The notes: generated from the sequence alone by a model not told the origin. A DNA stretch of 13,423 nucleotides from an archaeon (GCA_023245755.1 JAHFJQ010000012.1:1-13423); one strand, 5' to 3'. Positions 5,199 through 12,469 are shown, numbered from the stretch's first letter. Numbers and translations: made by a program.

Positions 5199-6344
5199 AT
5201 GTTTGGCTTCCTCAAAGACAAGGTAAAGAATGCTATTTCTTCCATTAGTAGTAAATTCGATAAAGAAGCGGAAGTAGTGGAAACTAAGGAAGAGAAAAAA
5301 CTTCTTGAAGTTGAAGAAGAAAAACGCGTAGTCAAAGAAGAGAGTAAAAAAGAAGAAAAGACTCCAGAAATTAAGCCTGTTCAACAAGAAACAAAGAAAA
5401 AGGAAAAAGACGTCTTTGTAGAAAAAGAAAAGGCTGCTGAACCTAAGGATCAAGAAATCAAAGAGGAAAAAAAGGGATTCTTTGCCAAAGTTGCTGAAGT
5501 TGTTACAACGAAAAAAATTTCTGATTCACAATTTGATCAGCTCTTTTGGGATTTAGAAGTTGAATTGCTTGAGAATAATGTTGCCTTTGAAGTTATAGAT
5601 AAAATTAAAACGGATCTTAAAACAAAACTCGTAGACATGCCTTTGAAAAGGGGGCAAGTTGAAAAAATCATTGAAGATAGCCTTCGAGAGAGTATATCTG
5701 AAATTTTAGATTTTCCCACATTTGATCTTCTTGAAAAAATACAAGAAAAGAAGCCTTATGTCATTGTTTTTATTGGAGTCAATGGATCTGGAAAAACTAC
5801 CTCCATAGCAAAAGTAGCACATATGCTGAAAAAAAATAAACTGAGCTCTGTGCTTGTTGCTGCAGATACTTTTCGAGCTGCATCCATTCAACAACTAGAA
5901 GAACAAGGTACTAGAGTGGGTGTGAAAGTCATTAAACATGATTATGGAAGTGACCCTGCAGCTGTTGCATTTGATGGAGTGAAGTATGCTCAACAAAAAG
6001 GTATCGATGTTGTTTTGATTGATACGGCAGGAAGACAACATTCCAATACGAACCTCATGGATGAAATGAAAAAAATTATTCGCATATGTAAACCAGACCT
6101 CAAGATCTACATTGGAGAAATGATTGCAGGAAATGATTGTATTGACCAAATCAAAGATTTTGATTCTGCTGTACATATTGATGGAGTTATTCTTAGCAAA
6201 GCAGAGATTGATGAAAAGGGGGGAACGGCTATTTCTGTTTCCTATGTTACAAAAAAACCCATTTATTTCTTAGGTGTAGGACAGGAACTAGATGACCTTA
6301 GAGCTTTTGATAAAGAAGAGCTTCTCAAAAAAATATTTTCATAG
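5199..6344 (+). CDS. ftsY: Signal recognition particle receptor FtsY
   Basis: The 381-residue SRP receptor GTPase docks SRP-ribosome complexes at the membrane. A highly charged Lys/Glu-rich A region (about residues 20-95, membrane/translocon association in other FtsY) is followed by the helical N domain (about 96-180) and the G domain: GVNGSGKTT (193-201), ADTFRAAS (222-229), DTAGR (275-279), SKAE (333-336) and closing GVGQELDDLRAFD (359-371). The position normally reading TKxD, which selects guanine, is SKAE, so the key Asp is Glu. The archaeal DEKGGTA segment follows normally, and AGNDCIDQ (about 310-317) matches the receptor motif. N and G domain lengths look normal. It is separated from SRP54 by two small membrane-protein genes and an HD gene. 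Confidence 0.96.
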   Translation: MFGFLKDKVKNAISSISSKFDKEAEVVETKEEKKLLEVEEEKRVVKEESKKEEKTPEIKPVQQETKKKEKDVFVEKEKAAEPKDQEIKEEKKGFFAKVAEVVTTKKISDSQFDQLFWDLEVELLENNVAFEVIDKIKTDLKTKLVDMPLKRGQVEKIIEDSLRESISEILDFPTFDLLEKIQEKKPYVIVFIGVNGSGKTTSIAKVAHMLKKNKLSSVLVAADTFRAASIQQLEEQGTRVGVKVIKHDYGSDPAAVAFDGVKYAQQKGIDVVLIDTAGRQHSNTNLMDEMKKIIRICKPDLKIYIGEMIAGNDCIDQIKDFDSAVHIDGVILSKAEIDEKGGTAISVSYVTKKPIYFLGVGQELDDLRAFDKEELLKKIFS

Positions 6345-6349
6345 TAATG

Positions 6350-6357
6350 TTTAAATA
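6350..6357 (+). promoter_or_regulatory. TATA box upstream of the Tic20/DUF4870-like gene
   Basis: TTTAAATA lies just after the ftsY stop. Its centre is about 38 bases before the chosen ATG at 6392, predicting a start site near 6380 and a leader of about 12 bases that contains the Shine-Dalgarno. This differs from the leaderless promoters elsewhere in the window. Confidence 0.6.
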
Positions 6358-6380
6358 GTTGCTTTACATGAATAGGGATA

Positions 6381-6388
6381 GAGGTGAT
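6381..6388 (+). promoter_or_regulatory. Strong Shine-Dalgarno deciding the start at 6392
   Basis: GAGGTGAT is complementary to the conserved 3' end of archaeal 16S rRNA and is 3 bases before the ATG at 6392. It argues against the upstream in-frame TTG at 6359 and ATG at 6368, the latter lying upstream of the predicted transcription start. Confidence 0.75.
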
Positions 6389-6391
6389 ATT

Positions 6392-6718
6392 ATGGCTGTA
6401 TCAAAAAGCAAAAATGACGATAGCAAAACATGGGCATTCTTAGGTGTTTTTCTTACAGTAATTGGATTTATTATTGTCCTTCTTACAAGAAAAGAAGATG
6501 AGTATGCTATGTATTATGCAAAACATGGACTGATATTGTTCGTAGGATGGGTTTTATTTAGTCTCTTAGGAAGAATCCCTGTTGTAGGTTGGTATTTCTA
6601 CATCGTTGGTGGCATTGCTCTCTTGATTTTATGGGTGATGGCTTTTATTGGAGCTTTGTCCGGAGAGAAAAAAAGATTTTTGGTTCTCACAGATCTTGCT
6701 GAGAAGATTAATCTTTAA
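6392..6718 (+). CDS. Small three-span membrane protein, Tic20/DUF4870-like
   Basis: A 108-residue membrane protein. After a polar N-terminus (MAVSKSKNDD) there are three hydrophobic segments, about residues 14-32, 46-60 and 64-90, and a short charged C-terminal tail. YYAKHGLILF between spans 1 and 2 resembles the conserved YHAxQxL-type motif of the DUF4870/Tic20-like family, whose biochemical role in prokaryotes is unknown. The start is set by the strong Shine-Dalgarno. It sits 47 bases after ftsY and 27 bases before a second small membrane protein, so a link with membrane-protein insertion is tempting but only positional. A T7 run directly follows the stop and might attenuate transcription. 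Confidence 0.78.
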   Translation: MAVSKSKNDDSKTWAFLGVFLTVIGFIIVLLTRKEDEYAMYYAKHGLILFVGWVLFSLLGRIPVVGWYFYIVGGIALLILWVMAFIGALSGEKKRFLVLTDLAEKINL

Positions 6719-6736
6719 TTTTTTTATTTTATTTAT

Positions 6737-6740
6737 GGAG
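6737..6740 (+). promoter_or_regulatory. Shine-Dalgarno of the TM2-like gene
   Basis: GGAG with 5-base spacing to the ATG at 6746. Together with the 6381-6388 site it marks the two small membrane-protein genes as Shine-Dalgarno users among mostly leaderless neighbours. Confidence 0.5.
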
Positions 6741-6745
6741 TATAC

Positions 6746-7006
6746 ATGAAACAAAAAACGAAAAAAACAACAAAGAAAAAAGTTAGTCAAAGTATGGCTA
6801 TAGCTGCTTTACTTTTGAACGTTCTGCTTATGCCTGGTCTAGGAACAATTATTGCTGGCAGAACATCTGAAGGGCTGTTACAAATTATTCTCCTGGTTGT
6901 AGGACTTGCACTATCCTTCTTTTTGGTAGGAATTCCTATTGTGATCCTTGTCTGGATCTGGGGATTGGTTACTGGAGTTCAGCTCATCAAAGAAGCAGAA
7001 CAATAA
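6746..7006 (+). CDS. Small membrane protein, TM2-like
   Basis: An 86-residue protein with a very basic N-terminus (about ten Lys in the first 13 residues) and hydrophobic segments at about 16-37 and 43-78, the second long enough for two spans or a hairpin. The motif MPGLGTIIAGRTSEGLLQII followed by GIPIVILVWIWGLVTGVQLI resembles the TM2 family pattern of a Gly-rich turn between two spans. The positive N-terminus would stay cytoplasmic by the positive-inside rule. GGAG at 6737-6740, 5 bases before the ATG, is a good ribosome site and suggests co-transcription with the preceding membrane gene. The function is unknown; TM2 proteins have no agreed role. Confidence 0.78.
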   Translation: MKQKTKKTTKKKVSQSMAIAALLLNVLLMPGLGTIIAGRTSEGLLQIILLVVGLALSFFLVGIPIVILVWIWGLVTGVQLIKEAEQ

Positions 7007-7007
7007 A

Positions 7008-7015
7008 TTTATAAT
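7008..7015 (+). promoter_or_regulatory. TATA box for the HD-domain gene
   Basis: TTTATAAT begins one base after the TM2-like stop codon and is centred about 26 bases before the ATG at 7037, again leaderless spacing. A T7 run (7030-7036) lies between it and the ATG. Confidence 0.65.
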
Positions 7016-7036
7016 TTCTTACTCTTTTATTTTTTT

Positions 7037-7675
7037 ATGAATCCTCTTCTTAAAACAGAACTTCTTGAGCTTGCAAAAAAATATAGCCATGATGAAGATC
7101 CTGCTCATGACTTTGAGCATATATTGCGAGTTTTACGAAATGCAGAAATCATAGCTACAAAAGAAGGTGCAGATATTGACATTGTTATTCCTGCAGCTTT
7201 ATTTCATGATCTTGTGAACTACCCTAAGAACCACCCTAAAGCAAAATTGTCTTCAAATTTAAGCGCACAAAAAACTGGAAAGCTTTTAGGAAAAATAAAG
7301 AACTATCCTAAACATAAAATCCCTTTTGTGGAATATGCTATTTCTTGTTGTTCTTTTACTAAGGGCATTGTTCCTACAAGTTTAGAAGGAAAAGTGGTGC
7401 AAGATGCAGACTGGTTAGAAATAGGTGCTATTGGGATTATGAGAACTTTTGCATCTACGGGGATCATGAAGAGACCATTTTATCATCTTGAAGATCCTTT
7501 TTGTAAAAGGAGAAAGCCTGAACCATTTCATTATGCTCTTGATCTCTTCTATGCTCGCCTGCTACATGTACAAGAAAGACTAAATACGAAAACAGCAAAA
7601 GCACTTGCAAAAAGAAGAACGGCCTTCTTAAAAACATTTTTAGAAGAACTAAAGCTAGAGCTTCAAGGGAAGTAA
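7037..7675 (+). CDS. HD-domain metal-dependent phosphohydrolase family protein
   Basis: A 212-residue soluble protein of the HD superfamily, most like the small uncharacterised YpgQ/YedJ-type hydrolases. Metal ligands are visible as His28 in HDFEHILRV, the His57-Asp58 pair in ALFHDLVNY, and the Asp in VQDADWLEIGAIGIMRTF (Asp123). The last signature is typical of this subgroup, whose characterised members hydrolyse nucleotide substrates; the substrate here is unknown. The C-terminal third (about residues 160-210) is helical and basic. It has its own TATA box, and the downstream SRP54 gene starts 35 bases after its stop with another TATA-like element, so it is probably a single-gene unit despite lying between the two SRP-pathway GTPases. 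Confidence 0.88.
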   Translation: MNPLLKTELLELAKKYSHDEDPAHDFEHILRVLRNAEIIATKEGADIDIVIPAALFHDLVNYPKNHPKAKLSSNLSAQKTGKLLGKIKNYPKHKIPFVEYAISCCSFTKGIVPTSLEGKVVQDADWLEIGAIGIMRTFASTGIMKRPFYHLEDPFCKRRKPEPFHYALDLFYARLLHVQERLNTKTAKALAKRRTAFLKTFLEELKLELQGK

Positions 7676-7680
7676 TAAAC

Positions 7681-7688
7681 TTTATTAA
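7681..7688 (+). promoter_or_regulatory. TATA-like element for srp54
   Basis: TTTATTAA is centred about 26 bases before the srp54 ATG at 7711, matching other leaderless promoters. A better-looking TATAAATA at 7692-7699 is only about 15 bases from that ATG and would start transcription inside the gene, so it is the less likely functional box for this start. Confidence 0.45.
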
Positions 7689-7710
7689 GCCTATAAATAC
7701 CCTCTTTTCT

Positions 7711-9069
7711 ATGGTTTTAGACAAACTCGGAAGCTCACTAAAAGAGACTCTATCTAAGATAGCGAAGAGCCTCTTTGTAGATGAAAAACTTGTTAATGAA
7801 CTTGTTAAAGACATTCAACGAGCACTGCTTCAATCTGATGTCAATGTAAAACTAGTGTTTGAGCTTTCTACTTCTATTAAAAAACGAGCACTTGATGAAA
7901 AAGTTCCTGCAGGCATATCCCAAAGGGAATACCTCGTTACTATTGTTTATGAAGAACTTACGAAATTTCTAGGTGGAGAGAAGAATGAAATTGTTATTGA
8001 TAAGACCAAGAAACCATTTAAAATTATGATGGTGGGTCTTTTTGGAAATGGGAAGACCACCAGTATTAGTAAGATCGCAAAATATTATCAAAAAAGAGGG
8101 TTTAAAATTGCTACAGTGGGCTTAGATGTGCACAGACCAGCTGCACCAGAGCAGTTGAAACAGCTTTCTGATAAACTGAGTATTCCTTGTTTTATTAATG
8201 AGAAAGAAAAGAACGCTTTGAAGATTTATCGAGAATTTGAGAAAAATTACCATGAATATGATATTCTTCTTATTGATACTGCAGGAAGAGATGCACTTTC
8301 GCAAGATCTTGTGGAAGAACTTTCTTCTTTAAACAAAGCGATTCAACCTGATGAAAAACTCCTTGTTATTTCTGGAGATCTTGGACAAGCTGCACAGAAA
8401 CAGGCAGAAAGTTTTCATGCTTCTTGTGGTGTTACAGGAGTGTTCATTACAAAACTTGATGGCACTGCAAAAGGTGGAGGGGCTCTTAGTGCTTGTGCTG
8501 TGACAGGAGCACCAGTAAAATTTATTGGAGTTGGAGAAAAAGCTGATGATATTGAAGTCTTTAATCCTAAAGGATTTGTAGGACGACTTCTGGGTATGGG
8601 AGATATTGAGGCACTACTTGAGAAAGCACATGAAGCAATGAACCCTGAAACGGCTGAAGACCTGGGGAGAAAAATGCTGAAAGGTGATTTTAATTTCTTA
8701 GACCTCTATGATCAAATGGAAGCAATGGGAAAAATGGGTCCGCTTTCTAAAATTGTAGAAATGATTCCGGGTATGGGAGGCATGAAAATTCCTAAAGAAA
8801 TGCTTGAAGGACAAGAAGGAAAACTCAAAAAATGGAAGATCATTATGAGTAGTTGTACAAAAGAAGAGCTGGAAGACCCAGAAATTATTTCTCGAGAGAG
8901 AATTGATCGTATTGCAAACGGATCTGGCACTAGTGTTGGTGAAGTACGAGAACTGCTCAAACAGTACAAACAAAGTAAGAAAATGATGAAGATGATGAAA
9001 GGTATGGAAGATCCAGAAAAGATGATGAAAAAGTTTAAGGGAAAAATGCCAAAAGGGTTTGGGATGTAG
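7711..9069 (+). CDS. srp54: Signal recognition particle 54 kDa protein SRP54 (Ffh)
   Basis: The 452-residue SRP GTPase binds 7S RNA and signal sequences and pairs with FtsY. The N domain (about residues 1-95) starts with MVLDKLGSSL, the family N-terminus. The G domain has GLFGNGKTT (109-117), DVHRPAAPEQL (139-149), DTAGR (189-193), TKLDGTAKGGG (247-257) and GVGEKADD (273-280). The M domain (about 300-452) has SRERIDRIANGSGTSVGEV, which binds RNA, and a Met/Lys-rich C-terminus for signal peptides. Three G-domain motifs differ from the usual GLQGSGKTT, DTYRPAA and GQDA-type sequences. The stop TAG directly abuts the Bud32 ATG, implying coupled translation. Its partner FtsY lies about 1.4 kb upstream. 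Confidence 0.97.
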   Translation: MVLDKLGSSLKETLSKIAKSLFVDEKLVNELVKDIQRALLQSDVNVKLVFELSTSIKKRALDEKVPAGISQREYLVTIVYEELTKFLGGEKNEIVIDKTKKPFKIMMVGLFGNGKTTSISKIAKYYQKRGFKIATVGLDVHRPAAPEQLKQLSDKLSIPCFINEKEKNALKIYREFEKNYHEYDILLIDTAGRDALSQDLVEELSSLNKAIQPDEKLLVISGDLGQAAQKQAESFHASCGVTGVFITKLDGTAKGGGALSACAVTGAPVKFIGVGEKADDIEVFNPKGFVGRLLGMGDIEALLEKAHEAMNPETAEDLGRKMLKGDFNFLDLYDQMEAMGKMGPLSKIVEMIPGMGGMKIPKEMLEGQEGKLKKWKIIMSSCTKEELEDPEIISRERIDRIANGSGTSVGEVRELLKQYKQSKKMMKMMKGMEDPEKMMKKFKGKMPKGFGM

Positions 9070-9669
9070 ATGAAAACATTTCTTCATGAAGGGGCAGAGG
9101 CAAAAATTTATTTTTCTGATGGAACAGTGATTAAAGAACGAATTTCTAAAAACTATAGGTATAAAGACCTTGATACGGCTATTCTTAAAAAAAATATACG
9201 AAAAGAAGTGAAGTTATTACAAAAAGCTGCAGAACATATTCCTGTACCCAAAGTTCTTGCACACTCTGACAAAGAAATGACTATACAGATGGAATTTATT
9301 GAAGGGAAAAAACTACGAGATGTGATTGAGTCTATTGATAGAAAAGATATTTTCAGAAGAGTTGGACAAAAAATAGCAAAACTTCACAATGCTAGTATTA
9401 TCCATGGGGATCTTACTACATCTAATATCCTTATTCATGATAAAGTGTATTTTATTGACTTTGGCTTAGGTTTTGTTTCTACAAAGGTTGAAGACAAAGC
9501 TGTAGACTTACACATCATCAAGAAAGCACTAGAGAGTAAACATTATACACATGCAGAAGAATGCTTTCGTTACCTTTTAGAGCGTTATAGTAAAGAAAAT
9601 AAAGAAACTGAGACGATTCTTCGACGACTAGAGAAAGTAGAAAAAAGGGGACATTACAAACAAAAATAG
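9070..9669 (+). CDS. bud32: KEOPS complex kinase/ATPase Bud32, stand-alone
   Basis: Bud32 is the atypical small kinase (ATPase) of KEOPS, which with Kae1 makes the t6A modification at tRNA position 37. The 199-residue protein has a minimal kinase fold: glycine loop HEGAEAKIY (about 6-14), Lys22 in VIKERI, helix Glu46 in IRKEVKLL, catalytic loop IHGDLTTSN (111-119) with Asp114 and Asn119, and DFG at 130-132. The C-terminal basic tail RRLEKVEKRGHYKQK matches the functional tail of archaeal Bud32. It is not fused to Kae1, unlike in several Euryarchaeota, and Kae1 is not in this window. It starts on the base after the srp54 stop and is almost certainly co-transcribed with it. Confidence 0.95.
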   Translation: MKTFLHEGAEAKIYFSDGTVIKERISKNYRYKDLDTAILKKNIRKEVKLLQKAAEHIPVPKVLAHSDKEMTIQMEFIEGKKLRDVIESIDRKDIFRRVGQKIAKLHNASIIHGDLTTSNILIHDKVYFIDFGLGFVSTKVEDKAVDLHIIKKALESKHYTHAEECFRYLLERYSKENKETETILRRLEKVEKRGHYKQK

Positions 9670-9679
9670 CTGCGAAACA

Positions 9680-9687
9680 TTTATTAA
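9680..9687 (+). promoter_or_regulatory. TATA-like element for top6B
   Basis: TTTATTAA is centred about 28 bases before the TTG at 9712. It supports that TTG as the start of a leaderless transcript, since the next in-frame ATG (9775) is far outside this spacing. Confidence 0.5.
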
Positions 9688-9711
9688 GGCATTTTTTCTC
9701 CAGACTACAAA

Positions 9712-11391
9712 TTGGCACAGACAACATTAAGCGGAAGTAGTACTACAGGAAAAAAAGAACGAACAACTGCAGAAATGTTGGCTGAGAAGCAACAATCTAT
9801 TTCTATTTCAGAATTTTTTACCAAGAACAGACATCTTTTAGGTTTTGATAACCCTAGAAAAGCACTTTTAACGACAGTGAAAGAAGCTGTAGATAACTCC
9901 CTTGATGCATGTCAAGAAATGAAGGTCTTGCCAGAGATACGAGTGATCTTAGATGAGACTGCACCTGAACGATATAAAATCACTGTAGAAGATAATGGTC
10001 CAGGAATTGTCAAACAACAAATTCCGAATATTTTTGCAAAATTGCTTTATGGGAGTAAGTTCCATAGATTGCGTCAAAGTAGAGGACAACAAGGTATTGG
10101 AATTTCTGCTGCAGCATTGTATGGACAACTCACTACAGGAAAACCCATTCGTATTATTTCTAAAATTGGGCCAAAACAAAAAGCTCACTACTATGAATTA
10201 CACTTAAACACAAAAACAAACGAACCAGAGATCACTATTGATGAAGAACGAGAATGGGAAGGAAAAGACCATGGAACCAAAGTACAAATAGAACTTGAAG
10301 GAAAATACCAACAGGGAAAACTCAGTGTTGATGAGTTTTTACAACTTACTGCAATTTCTAATCCTGAAGCAACAATTATTTACAAGGCACCTGGTGCTGA
10401 AGCAATTGAATTCGCACGCGCAAGTAAGGACCTCCCAGGGGAAGCAAGAGAAATTCAGCCACACCCGTATGGGGTAGAACTTGGAACACTGATGCGTATG
10501 CTTCGAGATACAAAAGCACCCAGTTTACAATCTTTTCTGCAACAAGACTTCTGTCGTGTAAGTGCAAGTGTTGCAAAAGAAATTTGTGATAAAGCTGAAC
10601 TTGAAGAACGACTTAAACCAAGTGCTATTTCTCGAGATCAAGTAGAAAAAATATTCAATGCTATAAAACAAGTGAAGATTATGGCACCGCCAACGGATTG
10701 TCTTTCTCCTATTGGAGAAGAACAGATGTTGAAGGGACTCAAGAAGGAAATTAATGCCGAATTTTATGCTGCAGTTACACGACCCCCCGTAGTCTATAGA
10801 GGATTTCCTTTCCAATTAGAAGTTGCTATTGCATATGGAGGAGACTTGCCTAAAGATGAATTTGCACGAGTTATTCGTTATGCTAATCGTGTTCCGTTGC
10901 AACATCAACCAGGAGCATGTGCACTCACAAGATCGATTATTCAAACAGCATGGAAAAATTATGGAGTATCGCAGTCAAAAGGAACACTGCCAACAGGGCC
11001 TTTAGTTGTTATGGTACACATGGCATCTGTTTGGGTCCCTTTCACTTCTGAGAGTAAAGAAGCAGTTGCATCTTACCCGGAGATTATCAAAGAAGTTCGT
11101 CTTGCACTCCAAGATGCAGGAAGAAAATTAGCTTCTTACATTCGAAAAACCGTCAAAGCACGAGAACAACAAGAGCGTGTTGGACTCTTTGAAAAGTATA
11201 TCCCTGAGCTTGCAGGGGCACTTGCTACTCTTACTGGAGAGAATAAAAAAGAACTCCAAGAAGAATTAGAAAAAATACTCAAAAAGGGACTCAAAGACCT
11301 TCTTGCAGAATCTAAAGAAGCAGAAAAAGAAGAAATCACTAGCGAAGGCGTTGCCTATGGGGAAAAACAAAAGGGGTTAGATAATGAGTAA
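9712..11391 (+). CDS. top6B: DNA topoisomerase VI subunit B
   Basis: The 559-residue ATPase subunit of type IIB topoisomerase drives duplex passage to relax and decatenate DNA. The GHKL ATP fold shows EAVDNSLDAC (58-67, Mg ligand Asn62), EDNGPGI (93-99), the lid GQQGIGIS (125-132) and a DHGTKVQIE strand. A middle helix-two-turn-helix region and the transducer domain follow, with VPFTSESKEAVASYPE carrying the switch lysine near the family position. The C-terminus is charged and helical. The start is a TTG, chosen because it lies about 28 bases after a TATA-like element and gives a 21-residue lead before the conserved ISISEFFTKNRHLLGFDNP block; the first ATG is at 9775, still upstream of the block, so it remains an alternative. 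It overlaps top6A by 8 bases. Confidence 0.96.
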   Translation: MAQTTLSGSSTTGKKERTTAEMLAEKQQSISISEFFTKNRHLLGFDNPRKALLTTVKEAVDNSLDACQEMKVLPEIRVILDETAPERYKITVEDNGPGIVKQQIPNIFAKLLYGSKFHRLRQSRGQQGIGISAAALYGQLTTGKPIRIISKIGPKQKAHYYELHLNTKTNEPEITIDEEREWEGKDHGTKVQIELEGKYQQGKLSVDEFLQLTAISNPEATIIYKAPGAEAIEFARASKDLPGEAREIQPHPYGVELGTLMRMLRDTKAPSLQSFLQQDFCRVSASVAKEICDKAELEERLKPSAISRDQVEKIFNAIKQVKIMAPPTDCLSPIGEEQMLKGLKKEINAEFYAAVTRPPVVYRGFPFQLEVAIAYGGDLPKDEFARVIRYANRVPLQHQPGACALTRSIIQTAWKNYGVSQSKGTLPTGPLVVMVHMASVWVPFTSESKEAVASYPEIIKEVRLALQDAGRKLASYIRKTVKAREQQERVGLFEKYIPELAGALATLTGENKKELQEELEKILKKGLKDLLAESKEAEKEEITSEGVAYGEKQKGLDNE

Positions 11392-12469
11392 AGACGATTC
11401 AAAAAAAGCACTGAAGGAATTAGGATCTAAAATTGTCCATCAAGTAAAGAAAGGAAAAAATCCAGAAATTGAATTTCCTTTACGTAATTTAAGTAATATT
11501 GTCTATGACAAGAAGTCTAAAACACTGAAATTAGGGCAGAAAACAGGAACACGAAGTTTCTTTAATGTTGCACACTCCAAAAAGTTTTTGCAAACTGTTG
11601 AAGTTGCTTCTGTCATCAAAGAAAAACTCCTTGATAGTGGAAAACACTCTAGTCTGCGAGACGTATTCTATATGGTGAAAAAGACCATCCCAGGGACAAA
11701 AGTGAATCTTGTTGATGATCAAACGGAATCAGACAAAGCTATTGAAGATCTTGAAGTCATGACTGGAATCTCTCGAGAAGAAATGCATGTGAATGCAAAC
11801 AAAAATGGGAGCGTTGCTGGTAAAGTGATTATTGAAGATAGAGGAGACACTATTGATTGGAGTAAACTGGGGAGTGGAGGATGGTCCATCCCCTCTAATG
11901 TTGAAGAAATTACATTCAAAAAAGTTGATGCAAAGTATGTCTTGTACATGGAAAAGGCTGCTGTGTGGGAAAGATTAAACGAAGATAAATATTGGCAAAA
12001 AAATGATGCTATTATTCTTGCTTCACAAGGACAAACAACAAGAGGAATTCGAAGACTCTTACAAAGATTGTACGAAGAGTATAACCTTCCTATTTATGTC
12101 TGCTGTGACGGAGATATTTATGGAGCATATATTTACTCTGTTATCAAATATGGATCCATTGCCCTTTCCCATGCTTCAGAAAGACTCACTATTCCAAGTG
12201 TGCGATATATTGGAATTACTATGGATGATATTGAAAAATATGATTTGAAAAAACATTTTATCACCTTAGATGAAAAAGATTACGCGCGTATCAAACAAGT
12301 TTCTGAATATGAATGGTTTAAAGACAATAAAGACTGGCAACGACAGTTCAAAATGATGAAAGAATTTAAAGCAAAAGTAGAAATCCAGGCTTTGAGTGCA
12401 CGAGGCATTAGTTTTATTTCTGAAGAATATCTCCCTAAAAAAATAAAGAATAAAGAATTTCTCGATTAA
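11384..12469 (+). CDS. top6A: DNA topoisomerase VI subunit A
   Basis: The 361-residue Spo11-related cleavage subunit makes the transient double-strand break. The winged-helix (5Y-CAP) domain has SSLRDVFYM with catalytic Tyr96; the residue before it is Phe where many homologues have Tyr, and the catalytic second Tyr is kept. The Toprim domain shows Glu190 in VLYMEKAAVWERL and the DxD of CCDGDIYGAYIYSVIKYGS (Asp242, Asp244) for Mg. Length is normal for the archaeal family. The ATG lies inside the 3' end of top6B, so the subunits are translationally coupled and made in step. The stop codon shares bases with the stop of the convergent helix-turn-helix gene. Confidence 0.97.
   Translation: MSKDDSKKALKELGSKIVHQVKKGKNPEIEFPLRNLSNIVYDKKSKTLKLGQKTGTRSFFNVAHSKKFLQTVEVASVIKEKLLDSGKHSSLRDVFYMVKKTIPGTKVNLVDDQTESDKAIEDLEVMTGISREEMHVNANKNGSVAGKVIIEDRGDTIDWSKLGSGGWSIPSNVEEITFKKVDAKYVLYMEKAAVWERLNEDKYWQKNDAIILASQGQTTRGIRRLLQRLYEEYNLPIYVCCDGDIYGAYIYSVIKYGSIALSHASERLTIPSVRYIGITMDDIEKYDLKKHFITLDEKDYARIKQVSEYEWFKDNKDWQRQFKMMKEFKAKVEIQALSARGISFISEEYLPKKIKNKEFLD

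Noticed and set aside
5190..5453. Phe-rich minus-strand open frame opposite the ftsY N-terminus.
   Set aside because: It is the antisense of Lys/Glu-rich codons (AAG/GAA read as CTT/TTC); it has no start signal and an unnatural composition.
6359..6391. Longer form of the Tic20/DUF4870-like protein from TTG 6359 or ATG 6368.
   Set aside because: Both lie upstream of the predicted transcription start and lose the strong Shine-Dalgarno placed for the ATG at 6392.
7692..7699. TATAAATA as the srp54 promoter.
   Set aside because: It is only about 15 bases from the family-consistent ATG, so initiation would fall inside the gene; the box at 7681-7688 has the standard spacing. It could still matter if a later start were used.
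8698..9087. Phe/His-rich minus-strand frame opposite the SRP54 M domain.
   Set aside because: It is an antisense artefact of the Met/Lys-rich coding sequence, which is strongly supported on the plus strand.
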